Positions 34,465 to 42,808 are shown, counted from the stretch's first letter. The stretch: DNA of 64,000 bases from Microbacterium yannicii PS01 (GCF_000304335.1 NZ_CAJF01000015.1:1-64000); one strand, 5' to 3'. Program-made: numbers and translations. Notes: generated by a model not told the origin, from the letters alone.

Positions 34465-34998
34465 ATGAGTGACTATTTTGACGCATTCGAGATCGGTCCA
34501 CTGTCAGAGCGCGGAATGCAGGCAGTCGCGCCCGAGGTGTTCCGCGGCATCTATGCCATGCCGGCGTTCGTGACGATACCCACGCCCGATCTGGAGGCAT
34601 CGGCGGACTTCTGGGTCCGCGGGCTCGGCTTCATCGAGCTGTTCGGCATTCCGGGTCAGGTGGTGCACCTTCGCCGGTGGGCCTACCAGGATGTGCTCCT
34701 GGTCGCCGCGGCTCCAGGCGCCGATATGGGCGACGTGCCGGAGATGAGCGTGAACTTCTCGTGCGTGCTCAATCAGATCGCTCCGGTCGTCGAGGCATGC
34801 AACCTGCTGGTGCAGGGGAGTGCGACCGGACCGCGCGACACCCCCTGGCGCACACGCGATGTCGAGGTGATCACGCCGGAGCGAGCGCGGGTGATCTTCA
34901 CGGCACCGAGGGAGTTCGACCCCGACAGCCAGGAGGCGAAGGACCTCGCGGCAGTCGGGATCACGGCCCCGGGAATCGCTGACGGGAGGTCAGACTGA
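34465..34998 (+). CDS. VOC family (glyoxalase/bleomycin-resistance fold) protein
   Basis: The 177-residue protein has the VOC pattern AFVTIPTPDLEASADFWVRGLGFIELF (about 33-59) and a second beta-alpha-beta unit around SVNFSCVLNQIAPVVEAC. Family members bind metal and act as dioxygenases, glyoxalases or drug-binding proteins; coupling with a TipA-like MerR sensor makes a resistance or sequestration role plausible. The ATG at 34465 follows the MerR-type promoter by 6 bases, so the message is nearly leaderless. Its stop overlaps the next start (TGATG). Confidence 0.82.
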   Translation: MSDYFDAFEIGPLSERGMQAVAPEVFRGIYAMPAFVTIPTPDLEASADFWVRGLGFIELFGIPGQVVHLRRWAYQDVLLVAAAPGADMGDVPEMSVNFSCVLNQIAPVVEACNLLVQGSATGPRDTPWRTRDVEVITPERARVIFTAPREFDPDSQEAKDLAAVGITAPGIADGRSD

Positions 34999-35807
34999 TG
35001 CACATGACTGATCGCGACATCACTGAGAGAGTGACCGTGGGGGCCGCGGCGGAGCTCCTCGGCGTGACCGTCCGCACCCTCCACCATTGGGATGAGATCG
35101 GCTTGGCGTCGCCGTCGGTCCGAACCGGAGCGGGCTACCGCCACTACACCGACGCGGACTTGGAGCGACTGCACCGTATCGTCGCCTATCGTGAGGCCGG
35201 CCTGGGACTGGACGCGGTGCGTGAGGTCCTCGACGACACGACGGCAGCGATCGGCGCCACGCTGCGTGAGCAGCGTTCGCAGCTCGCGGAACGCATCCAC
35301 GACCTGCAACGACTCGATGAGCGCCTGGAGCGGATGACGAGAGCGCACGAGGTCGGCATCCTGCTCGACGAAGACGAGCAGATCGAGACGTTCGGACCGG
35401 ACTGGGATCCGGCGCACACTCGGCATGCCCGCACGATGTGGGGCGGTTCGGTTCAGTGGGCCCAGTTCGCCGAACGCTCCGCCTCACGCACCAGGGAGCA
35501 GTGGCGTTCGCTCTCCGATTCGATGGCGAGATTCCAGTCAGACCTGGGTGACGCCTTCGGGGCCGGTGTCGTTCCGGGCAGCGCCGAGGCGAACGAGCTC
35601 GTCGAGCGTCACCGGCAGACCTTCTCGCACTTCTTTCCGCTCACCCGAGAGATGCAGGTGTGCTTGGGGCGGATGTTCCAGTCCGATCCAGGCTTCGCCG
35701 CCCACTACGACGGGATCAGAGCCGGGCTGGCCGCGTGGTTCCGGCGGATCATCGACGAGTCCGCCCGTGCTCATGGCATCGATCCCGACGCCGCCATCTG
35801 GCGGTGA
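34998..35807 (+). CDS. MerR family regulator with TipAS-like domain
   Basis: The 269-residue regulator has the MerR winged helix (VTVGAAAELLGVTVRTLHHWDEIGLASPSVRTGAGYRHY, about 12-50; shown here only in outline as TVRTLHHWDEIGL), a coiled-coil dimerisation helix to about 115, and a C-terminal TipAS-like drug-binding domain (about 145-265) as in thiopeptide-sensing TipA. It probably activates the VOC-MerR operon promoter at 34428 when a ligand is bound. It starts within the stop codon of the VOC gene, so the pair is co-translated. Confidence 0.87.
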   Translation: MHMTDRDITERVTVGAAAELLGVTVRTLHHWDEIGLASPSVRTGAGYRHYTDADLERLHRIVAYREAGLGLDAVREVLDDTTAAIGATLREQRSQLAERIHDLQRLDERLERMTRAHEVGILLDEDEQIETFGPDWDPAHTRHARTMWGGSVQWAQFAERSASRTREQWRSLSDSMARFQSDLGDAFGAGVVPGSAEANELVERHRQTFSHFFPLTREMQVCLGRMFQSDPGFAAHYDGIRAGLAAWFRRIIDESARAHGIDPDAAIWR

Positions 35808-35835
35808 CAAGACTGAGGCGACGCGCGGGTGAGAC

Positions 35836-35851
35836 CGGCACGAGCGTGCCG
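35836..35851. terminator. Short palindromic hairpin between convergent genes
   Basis: CGGCACG-AG-CGTGCCG is a perfect palindrome between the ends of the MerR gene and the DUF4383-like gene and could terminate both transcripts. Confidence 0.45.
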
Positions 35852-35856
35852 AACCG

Positions 35857-36276
35857 TCAGCCGATGCGCTGGTCGCTGACGCCGCGTGTGGGGATGAGCA
35901 GGATAATCCCGAGAAGCAGGCTGACGCCGAGCGCGATCATCTCGCCTATCGCGTCGACGACCGGCATGTGGTGCAGATGAAACGCGTGATAGGCGAAATG
36001 CAGAGAGCCGAAGATCGTCCAGGCGACCCCGAGAACCCGGTACGCGTACTCGCTGCGCCAGATGAGACTCGCGACGCTGGCGCCGCCTAATGCGAGATAC
36101 AGCGCGCCGACGTCCCGGATCAGGTGCTCGTTGAAGGGACCGTCGCCCGAGACCCAAGAGCCGAGCACTCCGGGAAACGAATCGAAGAAGGTGGTCGGAG
36201 AGAAGTAGGCCCAGACTCCGACGAACAAGGCGAGGATGGCTGAGAGCGCGGCGGCCGCGGCATGAAGTCGTTTCAC
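35857..36276 (-). CDS. Four-helix membrane protein, DUF4383-like
   Basis: About 139 residues with four hydrophobic helices (near 5-25, 50-70, 80-100, 110-130) and the segment LHFAYHAFHLHHMPV, a His-rich loop typical of this small actinobacterial membrane family. Function is unknown. I use GTG at 36276 (KRLHAAAAAL); GTG at 36285 is possible. Longer starts would run through the neighbouring SH3-like gene in another frame and are rejected. Confidence 0.68.
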   Translation of the reverse strand: MKRLHAAAAALSAILALFVGVWAYFSPTTFFDSFPGVLGSWVSGDGPFNEHLIRDVGALYLALGGASVASLIWRSEYAYRVLGVAWTIFGSLHFAYHAFHLHHMPVVDAIGEMIALGVSLLLGIILLIPTRGVSDQRIG

Positions 36277-36317
36277 ACTCCAAACGACGACGCAGAGCCG
36301 CGAAACGTATGGGTCGG

Positions 36318-36488
36318 CTAGCTCTGCGCGATCCTGAGAGCGCGGCTGGTGAAGTAGCCGACCCGGCCGCTGTCGTCCTCGACCCCGAAGACCCACTTTC
36401 CGGAGGGAGTCGCCTGGATGTCGATGACGGTGCCCCGTGCGTCAGGGCTGACGACGTGGTCTCCGGGCTTGAAGAAGGTATCGGTCAT
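36318..36488 (-). CDS. Small SH3-like (KOW-type) protein
   Basis: The 56-residue product MTDTFFKPGDHVVSPDARGT... has the beta-barrel pattern GDxV, GTVxDI, WxFGVxDD and GRVGYF typical of small SH3/KOW-like proteins that bind RNA or protein. The ATG at 36488 is preceded by TAGCCT seven bases upstream, suggesting leaderless transcription. It ends 41 bases before the DUF4383-like gene start and both run the same way. Confidence 0.62.
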   Translation of the reverse strand: MTDTFFKPGDHVVSPDARGTVIDIQATPSGKWVFGVEDDSGRVGYFTSRALRIAQS

Positions 36489-36552
36489 ACATCGCAGGCT
36501 ACGAGGCCGCACCACGCGACGCCTCCCTCGTGAGACGGATATCGGCCGTCGC

Positions 36553-37035
36553 CTACGGTGCGGTCCGGTGCTTCTCGAGCAGCGCGATGTCGTGCAGGTC
36601 TGCCGCGCGAGGGTCGTACCCCTGGCGAAAGCTCAGCTGCTGCCCCGCAGACAGACACGGGATCGCGTAGCCGTCGATCGTTCCCGTGGCGAACCCGTCG
36701 GTCGCGTAGTGGAAGCCGTCTCCGCCGGCGTGGCCCGCCTGATGGCCGCTACCGTCGCCGGCGAAGGTCACGGGATGAACGTCGACGATGCGGCCGTCCG
36801 GATCTGTCAGCTCGAGCCGCGAAGGCGCCCAGTCCGTTGTGACGACGAAGTCGCGCCCACCGAGCAGGTCGAGCAGGGAGGGCAAGTCCCGGATGTCGAC
36901 GGCGAGATCCATGTCGCCATGCCCTCGCGTCTGGCGCCCCACGACGGCGTCGACAGCCCACCCGCCGGCCAGCCACACCCTCAATTCTGCGGCCCCGAAC
37001 TCGCGGAACAGATCGATGACGTCGCTGCTTTCCAT
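36553..37035 (-). CDS. Nucleotidyltransferase of the ANT(2'')/LinB-like family
   Basis: The 160-residue protein has the polymerase-beta-type nucleotidyltransferase signature WLAGGWAVDAVVGRQTRGHGDMDLAVD (about residues 22-48; the GGWAVDA and D-x-D pair bind NTP and metal) seen in aminoglycoside and lincosamide adenylyltransferases. It may modify a drug, but most chromosomal relatives have no proven resistance role. AAGGTGGAGGA sits just upstream of the ATG at 37035; an in-frame GTG six codons earlier is the alternative. Confidence 0.78.
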   Translation of the reverse strand: MESSDVIDLFREFGAAELRVWLAGGWAVDAVVGRQTRGHGDMDLAVDIRDLPSLLDLLGGRDFVVTTDWAPSRLELTDPDGRIVDVHPVTFAGDGSGHQAGHAGGDGFHYATDGFATGTIDGYAIPCLSAGQQLSFRQGYDPRAADLHDIALLEKHRTAP

Positions 37036-37133
37036 TCCTCCACCTTCTCTCACCAGTGTCAGCGGCGCTCGAATCTCGACTTGTCATCTCCCTGACACTT
37101 TGCCGTTGCGCTAACCATCGCGACGAGACATAC

Positions 37134-37149
37134 TTAGCTATATGGCTAA
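37134..37149. promoter_or_regulatory. Dyad TTAGC-n6-GCTAA over the ArsR start codon
   Basis: An inverted repeat TTAGC/GCTAA (37134-37138 and 37145-37149) straddles the start codon of the ArsR-type regulator, with a further GCTAA at 37120. CATACT at 37128-37133 could be the -10 of a leaderless message. The site would let the regulator repress its own operon. Confidence 0.4.
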
Positions 37150-37474
37150 CCATGCGGAGGTGGATGGAGTCTTCGCGGCGCTGTCGGATCCCACGCGACG
37201 CGAGGTGATCCGGCTTCTCGGCAAGGGTCCGGCGAGTGTCGGGCAGTTGTCGGCTCCGTTCGCGATCACGCTTCCGTCCTTCATGAAGCATGTCCGCGCA
37301 CTGGAAGCGAGCGGTCTGATCCGAACGCGAAAGGTGGGGCGGGTCCGCACCTGCTCGCTGAACCGCGAACGTCTTGCGCTCGTGGATGACTGGCTGGCGG
37401 AGCAGCGCGGCATCTGGGAAGCCCGTACCGATCGTCTTGCAGACCTCGTCACCGACTGGAGAGAGCACTCATGA
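37142..37474 (+). CDS. ArsR-family winged-helix regulator
   Basis: The 110-residue regulator follows the ArsR pattern: VFAALSDPTRREVIRLLGKGP (about 10-30), HTH at SVGQLSAPFAITLPSFMKHVRALEASGLI, and a C-terminal helix. No metal-binding cysteines are present, so it belongs to the subgroup that pairs with SRPBCC/AHSA1 genes. The next gene starts inside its stop (ATGA), confirming a two-gene operon. Confidence 0.88.
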   Translation: MANHAEVDGVFAALSDPTRREVIRLLGKGPASVGQLSAPFAITLPSFMKHVRALEASGLIRTRKVGRVRTCSLNRERLALVDDWLAEQRGIWEARTDRLADLVTDWREHS

Positions 37475-37977
37475 CCGACACCGTGATCGACCCCGACTTG
37501 GATCTGACACTGCAAAGGACCATTCGCGCCACTCGGGAATCGATCTGGCAGGCGTGGACCGACCCCGCGCTGCTCGAGCGGTGGTGGGTTCCGGCGCCTG
37601 CGCAGGCGCGTGTCGACCAGCTCGACGTCCGCCCCGGCGGCGGTTTCGTGACGTCCATGCGGGAGGGCGGGCAGGACTACGTGCCGCACACCGACGGGAT
37701 CTTCCTCGTGGTCGAACCAGGTCAGCGGCTTGTATTCACGAATGCCATCAGCAGCTCCTGGCGCCCGGCCCACCCCGCACCGGTCTCGATGACGGCCGAG
37801 GTGTTGCTCACCGAGCATCCCGAGGGGACGGACTATCGCGTGATCGTCCGCCACGCCGATCCTGCCGCCCGGGACCTTCACAAGGAACTGGGATTCCTCG
37901 ACGGATGGGGCTCCGTCACCGCCGCCCTTGCCGCGCTCGTCGAATCCGAGCTCACCGCCCCGATCGCCGGGGCGTAG
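37471..37977 (+). CDS. SRPBCC / AHSA1-type START-domain protein
   Basis: The 168-residue protein has the AHSA1-like lipid/hydrophobic ligand-binding fold: TIRATRESIWQAWTDPALLERWW (about 17-39) and the C-terminal helix LGFLDGWGSVTAALAALVESE. Such proteins bind hydrophobic molecules and are very often encoded with an ArsR regulator, as here. The physiological ligand is unknown. It overlaps the regulator by 4 bases. Confidence 0.87.
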   Translation: MTDTVIDPDLDLTLQRTIRATRESIWQAWTDPALLERWWVPAPAQARVDQLDVRPGGGFVTSMREGGQDYVPHTDGIFLVVEPGQRLVFTNAISSSWRPAHPAPVSMTAEVLLTEHPEGTDYRVIVRHADPAARDLHKELGFLDGWGSVTAALAALVESELTAPIAGA

Positions 37978-38150
37978 TCGAGGGCAGCCGGTAGGTGCCG
38001 TCCGCGATGGCGGCGTCGTCACCGAGGCCCGGATGATCATGGTGAAGGGACCGTCAGGTGACGGCAGCCAGTTGGCTGCCTCCACCGCGTGGGTGGGACG
38101 GTGGTGCTGGACGAACAGCGTGAGCGAACCGTCCTAGCCGTATCGGATGC
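37960..38150 (-). pseudogene. Remnant of a DUF1214 (DUF1254/1214-type) protein gene
   Basis: Reading the minus strand, codons give HPGIRYG, then a TAG stop where Glu would be expected, then DGSLTLFVQHHRPTHAVEAA and NWLPSPDGPFTMIIRAS, after which a frameshift is needed to recover DDAAIADGTYRLPS. This matches the C-terminal end of DUF1214 proteins (NWLPAPDGPF, DGTYRLP pattern). There is no intact start and upstream sequence turns into an inverted repeat at 38171-38265. It is therefore a decayed fragment carrying at least one nonsense and one frameshift mutation. Confidence 0.6.
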
Positions 38151-38170
38151 CGGGGTGCGGTGGCGAGAGA

Positions 38171-38265
38171 CGTTCCGCGTTCGCAACTCAGTCTCGACGC
38201 GGCGGAACGGCTCGGTGAGCGGCGTGTCGGCCACCGACGGCCGTGAAGAGACTGAATTGCGAACG
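38171..38265. repeat. Overlapping inverted repeats (two alternative hairpins)
   Basis: CGTTCGCAACTCAGTCTC (38178-38195) is the complement of 38248-38265 with 17 of 18 bases matching. Within the same DNA CGTTCCGC (38171-38178) pairs with GCGGAACG (38202-38209), so the two stems compete. A smaller GTCGG/CCGAC hairpin sits in the loop. The element borders the DUF1214 remnant. It may be a transposable-element or extragenic palindrome remnant; no transposase is present. The remaining bases up to 38441 carry nothing I can assign. Confidence 0.6.
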
Positions 38266-38441
38266 CCTCGATGGATGGCCCTGGTCTCGGTGGAGCCTGT
38301 GGCCTCCGGGAAATCCGGCTGGACGGGCCCGGCGCCGAGCGGGCCGGTCTCTCGCGCGGATCGCCTCGGAGATTCCCGACGCGTGCGGGCGATGGATCGA
38401 AGCTCAGCCGCGTCCGTAACAGCATGGCCGTACCTCCCGGA

Positions 38442-39308
38442 TCAGTCGCGCTCGACGGGAAGCCACAGCTCGCAGGTCGCCGTGCGGAAATCGTCGGCGC
38501 GGTCGAGGATGGCGACGATCGACGGCCCCGGACGCAGACGCCACGGGTTCGACGGGAACCAATCGGTCGCCGTGGCCGCCCATGCCGACTGCAGGGCGCC
38601 CGGATACTCGCCTTCGGTGCGGAACACCGCCCACGTTCCCGCAGGAACGTCGATCGCGTCCAGATCCTCGGGCACGGGTGTCGTTCGTGTGACTGCGACA
38701 CCATGCAGGTACGTCAGTTCGCTGCCCTCTTCGTAATCCGGATCGACGTCGTCGCTCACCTGGAGCAGTCCTGCAGGCTCGGTGTCGTTCAGCTCCTTGA
38801 GCCGCGAGTGCTCTGTCACGGGTACTGATGCGATGTGCTGCTGGATGTGAGGATTGACGCCCTTGTGGATGAGCGGCACGCGGGCGGCGTGCCCGATGAG
38901 CCGGAAGGCAGGTCGGTCTGCGATGCGGGTGTTCATGGTCATGTTCCCTTCGATGGTCAGGCGGAACCTGAGCTGCGGTTGTGTGCGAAGGGGACCGCCG
39001 TTTCGGCGTATATCGCCAGGGCCGACGCCGTGAACGGATCGGAACGCCCGGCCGAAGGCCTCGGTCGACCCGTAGCCGTAGCGCACAGCGACGTCGAGCA
39101 GCTCCTCGTCGCCGAGCAGGTCCCCGGCGGCGACCGACATGCGGCGACGCCGGATGTACTCCGAAAGCGGCATGCCCGCCAACGACGAGAACATCCGCCG
39201 CAGGTGGTACTCCGTGGTGCCGAGTCCGCTCGCCAGCCGAGTCACGTCGATGTCGTCTGTCAGACGCTCCTCGACCAGCTCGACCAGTCTGTTCAGCTCA
39301 GCGATCAT
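38442..39308 (-). CDS. AraC-family regulator with GyrI-like effector domain
   Basis: The 288-residue protein has an N-terminal AraC DNA-binding domain with two HTHs (VTRLASGLGTTEYHLRRMFSS and LLDVAVRYGYGSTEAFGRAFR, about 22-95) and a C-terminal GyrI-like domain (about 128-288), the same layout as Rob-like sensors of small molecules. AAGGGAG precedes the ATG at 39308. It is flanked by unrelated single genes, so the target is unknown. Confidence 0.87.
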   Translation of the reverse strand: MIAELNRLVELVEERLTDDIDVTRLASGLGTTEYHLRRMFSSLAGMPLSEYIRRRRMSVAAGDLLGDEELLDVAVRYGYGSTEAFGRAFRSVHGVGPGDIRRNGGPLRTQPQLRFRLTIEGNMTMNTRIADRPAFRLIGHAARVPLIHKGVNPHIQQHIASVPVTEHSRLKELNDTEPAGLLQVSDDVDPDYEEGSELTYLHGVAVTRTTPVPEDLDAIDVPAGTWAVFRTEGEYPGALQSAWAATATDWFPSNPWRLRPGPSIVAILDRADDFRTATCELWLPVERD

Positions 39309-39445
39309 GGCGCTCCCTTCGGCCTCCACGTTGCCGGGTCGCGTCGACGTGCACCCGACTATCGCGGTCCGATCCGATCGCGTCCGGCGCCGCGGGCACC
39401 CGAGGAGTCGATCCGTCAGGGGGCCAGTTGCCAGGACCGGTCACG

Positions 39446-40015
39446 TCATGCCGTGGCTCTCATGGGCCGGTAACGCTGGGCGACCGCTCCTGACCGGAAC
39501 TCGCGGCGATCCACGGGCTCGAGTTGGATGCGCTCTCGCAGACCCGCGAGCAGCGTCGGTCCGTGTCCGGCGAGGACCGGCTGCACCACGAACTCGTACT
39601 CGTCGATCAGCCCCAGATCGGCCAGCGCCGACGGGAGCGCCACGCCACCCACCAACAGGCCCTCGCCCGGCTGTTCTTTGAGTCGCCGCACCGCTGGGCC
39701 CACCTCGCCTCGCACCAGCTCGGCATTCCAGTCGACTTCGCTCAGCGTGCTCGACACGACGTACTTCTTCGCTCGGTCGATCGCCTCGGCGAAGGGGATG
39801 TCCCACTCGGCCATCCAGTCAGGCCACGAGCCCGTGGCCGGCTTCCGCCATGCCGACTCCATCATCTCGTAGGTCACCCGGCCGTAGAGCAGGGCATCGG
39901 CACGCTCTATCTCGGCAGTCCAGTAGTGCATGGACTCCTCGTCGGGAAGTAGACCTGCCTCGTGATGGCAGCATCCGTCGAGTGTGACGTTGATCGAGTA
40001 TCGAAGTGGTCTCAT
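39446..40015 (-). CDS. Dihydrofolate-reductase family (RibD_C-like) protein
   Basis: The 189-residue protein is a stand-alone reductase of the YwjB/DHFR-like group: SINVTLDG (about 7-14), ADALLYGRVTYEMM (about 39-52) and the nucleotide-binding VGGVALPSALADLGLIDEYE (about 124). Typical members reduce a heterocycle with NADPH, but natural substrates are mostly unknown. AGGGAG precedes ATG 40015. The unrelated RibD-type enzyme at 21982 shares only the fold. Confidence 0.84.
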   Translation of the reverse strand: MRPLRYSINVTLDGCCHHEAGLLPDEESMHYWTAEIERADALLYGRVTYEMMESAWRKPATGSWPDWMAEWDIPFAEAIDRAKKYVVSSTLSEVDWNAELVRGEVGPAVRRLKEQPGEGLLVGGVALPSALADLGLIDEYEFVVQPVLAGHGPTLLAGLRERIQLEPVDRREFRSGAVAQRYRPMRATA

Positions 40016-40217
40016 CTCGTTGCTCTCCCTTGATGCGCGAAATGCTTCCCCCAGGCGGCCCTCAGGCGACTGTCATCGCCATTCTTCCCCGCCTGGACCG
40101 CGCCCGCCTCAACGACCGCCGCCGGATTCGCAGTGGCATCCGGATCGCCGATATGGGGCGCTTGCGTTTGCAGACGGTGGTGCTGTGGACTACGAGTTCG
40201 CACAGAGGGGATCGATC

Positions 40218-40889
40218 GTGAAGCTGCTGCTGACGTCGGGAGGCGTTACCAATCCGTCTATCCGCTCGGAACTCGTCGACCTGCTCGGCAAGCCGATCGA
40301 AGAGAGCGACGCGCTTCTCATTCCCACGGCGCAATGGGGGCACCCGATGTGCTCACCGCAGACCGTGTGGATGTCGACTGCCGGGCGCTGGCCAGATCAG
40401 ACAGGTCTGACGGAACTGGGCTGGAGATCGGTCGGGGTCCTCGAATTGAGCGCCTTGCCGACCATCGGGCGGGAACGCTGGGAGCCTTGGGTGACCGCTG
40501 CGGACGCACTGCTGGTGGACGGCGGCGAGGCGATCTATCTCATCCGTTGGATGCGCGAGTCGGGTCTGGCAGACCTGCTGCCATCCTTGGCGGATACCGT
40601 GTGGGTCGGGGTGAGTGCCGGCAGCATGGTCATGACGCCGCGTATCGGCAGACAGTTCGTTGAATGGGATGTCGACGGCACCGACGAGGCTCTCGGCGTG
40701 GTCGACTTCTCGATCTTTCCGCACCTGGACTATCCGGGCTGGGCTTCCAATTCGTCGGAGAGTGCAGTGCGCTGGGCGGCGGAGATAGAGGGACGGTCCT
40801 TCGCGATCGACGACGCTACCGCGATCGCCGTTCACGGACACGACGTTCGAGTGATCTCCGAAGGGAAATGGCGAGAACTGAACGTCTGA
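40218..40889 (+). CDS. Peptidase E-like serine peptidase (family S51)
   Basis: The 223-residue protein has the S51 nucleophile elbow GVSAGSMVM (Ser at about 137) and a catalytic His candidate in SIFPHLDYPG (about 170), as in alpha-aspartyl dipeptidase and cyanophycinase. It would cleave N-terminal Asp dipeptides in the cytoplasm. The start is GTG at 40218 with AGAGGGG upstream; the frame is open from 39984 but the additional sequence is not conserved-looking and overlaps the DHFR-like gene. Confidence 0.85.
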   Translation: MKLLLTSGGVTNPSIRSELVDLLGKPIEESDALLIPTAQWGHPMCSPQTVWMSTAGRWPDQTGLTELGWRSVGVLELSALPTIGRERWEPWVTAADALLVDGGEAIYLIRWMRESGLADLLPSLADTVWVGVSAGSMVMTPRIGRQFVEWDVDGTDEALGVVDFSIFPHLDYPGWASNSSESAVRWAAEIEGRSFAIDDATAIAVHGHDVRVISEGKWRELNV

Positions 40890-40907
40890 CCGGTTCGACG
40901 TCGGAAC

Positions 40908-41282
40908 CTATCGCTGCAGCGAGGCGAGGAGTTCGATGGGCTCCGTGCCGGAGAACTCCACGATCCGGCCGTTCGCGATGCGGTACATCGCGAACTCCGC
41001 GATGTTCGCGTGCCGTCGAGTCGGCGCGAGGCCGCGGAATGGGCCGAGATGCGTTCCGCTTCCGCGGAGGTGCGCTGCGACACGGTCGTCCTCGACGATG
41101 AGCTGGATGCGTCGCCACTGCCAGTCCGGGAAGCCGTGGAACAGGTCGGCGAGATCGTCGATCCAGGCATCGGCGCCCGCGGGAAGATGTGCACGGCGTA
41201 CCGCCGGGTCGAGGAATGACCGGATCTCGTCGAGGTCGTGCCGGTTGCAGGCGTCAAGGTAGTCCGCGTACCACTCGCGCAT
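40908..41282 (-). CDS. SnoaL-like / NTF2-fold protein
   Basis: The 124-residue product has the NTF2-like cone: MREWYADYLDACNRHDLDEIRSFLD at the N terminus and ANIAEFAMYRIANGRIVEF toward the end. Members act as polyketide cyclases, isomerases or ligand-binding proteins. I use ATG at 41282, which has AGGTGGAG at proper distance; GTG at 41297 and 41315 are alternatives. The function here is unknown. Confidence 0.75.
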   Translation of the reverse strand: MREWYADYLDACNRHDLDEIRSFLDPAVRRAHLPAGADAWIDDLADLFHGFPDWQWRRIQLIVEDDRVAAHLRGSGTHLGPFRGLAPTRRHANIAEFAMYRIANGRIVEFSGTEPIELLASLQR

Positions 41283-41436
41283 CTCCCACGACTCCACCTG
41301 ACCATTCTCGGTGACGAGCGGTACGCGTCGGCGGGACGTGACGTGTGTCTCGCGGCCAGAGCTTTGGGGGAGGCTCTCGCCTCCTCGGATCCGGCTCGGG
41401 AACGGACTGTCGGAGCCCAGGCGGAGCATGGCCGGC

Positions 41437-41820
41437 ATGGCTCAGCACACGCACTCGATACCCATGACGATCGACTACATCGAGATCTCGGTGACCGACA
41501 TGCAGGCCGCGCGCGACTTCTACGGAACCGCATTCGGTTGGTCGTTCACCGACTACGGTCGGGAGTATGCAGGCATCAGAACCGCTGCAGAGAGTGACGG
41601 TGACGAAGCCGGCGGGCTCCTGCTCGCAGAGTCGGTCACTCCGGGCGGCCCGCTCGTGCTGCTCTACAGCGACGACCTCGACGACACTCTGGGCCGAGTG
41701 ACAGCCGCTGGCGGCAGCGTGATCAGCGGTCCCTACGACTTTCCCGGGGGTCGCCGATTCCACTTCGCTGATCCCAGTGGAAATGAGCTCGGCGTGTGGG
41801 CGGCACCTTCGCCGAGCTGA
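41437..41820 (+). CDS. VOC family protein
   Basis: The 127-residue protein has the glyoxalase-fold pattern TIDYIEISVTDMQAARDFYGTAFGWSF (about 10-36) and the C-terminal RRFHFADPSGNELGVWA, a typical YdcJ/glyoxalase-like arrangement with a likely metal Glu in NELGVW. It may bind or modify a small molecule. Two ATGs are possible (41428 and 41437); GGAG is better placed for the second. Confidence 0.83.
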   Translation: MAQHTHSIPMTIDYIEISVTDMQAARDFYGTAFGWSFTDYGREYAGIRTAAESDGDEAGGLLLAESVTPGGPLVLLYSDDLDDTLGRVTAAGGSVISGPYDFPGGRRFHFADPSGNELGVWAAPSPS

Positions 41821-41930
41821 CGGCGCCCGAACTCCGCAAGGTCGCGGCGAAACGTGGAGATGGTTCCACCTCGGCCGCCCCGCGCGCGCTGCGGGATCGT
41901 GATGCGCGCAGCGAATCGGGTCGGGCCGCG

Positions 41931-42070
41931 TAGATGGGCTCCGCCACCGATGTCGAACGCCTTGTGGAGCCAAGTAGCGAACTCTTGATCGAGGTCCGTG
42001 GGCGAGTGAACACGGAGCTGATGGACATAGAGGCGATTCGTGTAAGGAGTGACGGAGATGATCCGGAACT
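41931..42070 (-). pseudogene. Possible C-terminal remnant of a DUF5655-like protein
   Basis: In the 355-base gap, one minus-strand frame gives FRIISVTPYTNRLYVHQLRV then SPTDLDQEFATWLHKAF and GGGAHL, reminiscent of the end of DUF5655 proteins (a strand, then DxDxEfxxWLxxAY). The rest of the domain is missing and the frame continues past the normal end, so it is a probable gene fragment. No other feature is visible in 41821-42175. Confidence 0.3.
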
Positions 42071-42175
42071 CTTGCCTCCGATGGCAACAGGAGACCGGTG
42101 GAGCCTCTGTTTCCCAGGATGGAGGTATCGCGGCGGCCGCGTGAGGGTGGAAGGTGGGCTGACGGGGGTGAGCAC

Positions 42176-42808
42176 GTGATCGATCGGGACGAGGATGGCC
42201 TGGAGTTCGGCCGGGTCCTTTCACTGAGCGACGCCGTGTTCGGTCTTGCGATGACGCTGCTGGTGGTCAGCATCGTCGTTCCGCCGGGGCTGTCGTCGGA
42301 TCAGTACAGGGCCACAATCGGCGAGCTGGTTCCCCGAGTCGCGATCATGGCGCTCAGTTTCGCTGTCGCGGCCAGTGCCTGGATGGGGCACCGGCGCTTC
42401 TTCTCCCGGCTGCAACGCATCGACGCCGGTGTTCAATGGCGCAATTTCGTGCTCCTCGGCTTCGTCGCGCTCCTTCCGCTTCCACACCAGGTGCTCGGCG
42501 GTTACGCGGATGAGCCGCTCTCATATGTGCTGTACGCGGTAGTCCTCAGCGCGGTGAATGTGATGTTCGTGGTGCTTGAGCTCCATGCCGCACGCCGTAA
42601 CCTGCTCCGCCCGAGCGCCTCGGCGGCATCCCACCGGCTGGAGATCGCCCGCGGCGTCCTCGACGCGTGCGGCTTCGCGCTCAGCATCCCGCTCGCGTTT
42701 CTGCTTGTGTCATGGACGCCGCTGCTGTGGGTGGCACTGTTGCCACTCGAGGCGCTCCTGGTGTGGCGGATGCAATCCAGCGGACCCCTGCGGCGTCGCC
42801 GCGGTTGA
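42176..42808 (+). CDS. TMEM175/DUF1211-type membrane protein
   Basis: The 210-residue protein has the DUF1211 start RVLSLSDAVFGLAMTLLVVSI (about 12-32), corresponding to the FSDAVFAIAMTLL signature of TMEM175 potassium channels, and about six helices. The usual Phe of FSD is Leu here. It could conduct potassium or protons. GTG at 42176 has GGGGGTGAG upstream; an open frame continues to 42098 but lacks a better start. Confidence 0.8.
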   Translation: MIDRDEDGLEFGRVLSLSDAVFGLAMTLLVVSIVVPPGLSSDQYRATIGELVPRVAIMALSFAVAASAWMGHRRFFSRLQRIDAGVQWRNFVLLGFVALLPLPHQVLGGYADEPLSYVLYAVVLSAVNVMFVVLELHAARRNLLRPSASAASHRLEIARGVLDACGFALSIPLAFLLVSWTPLLWVALLPLEALLVWRMQSSGPLRRRRG

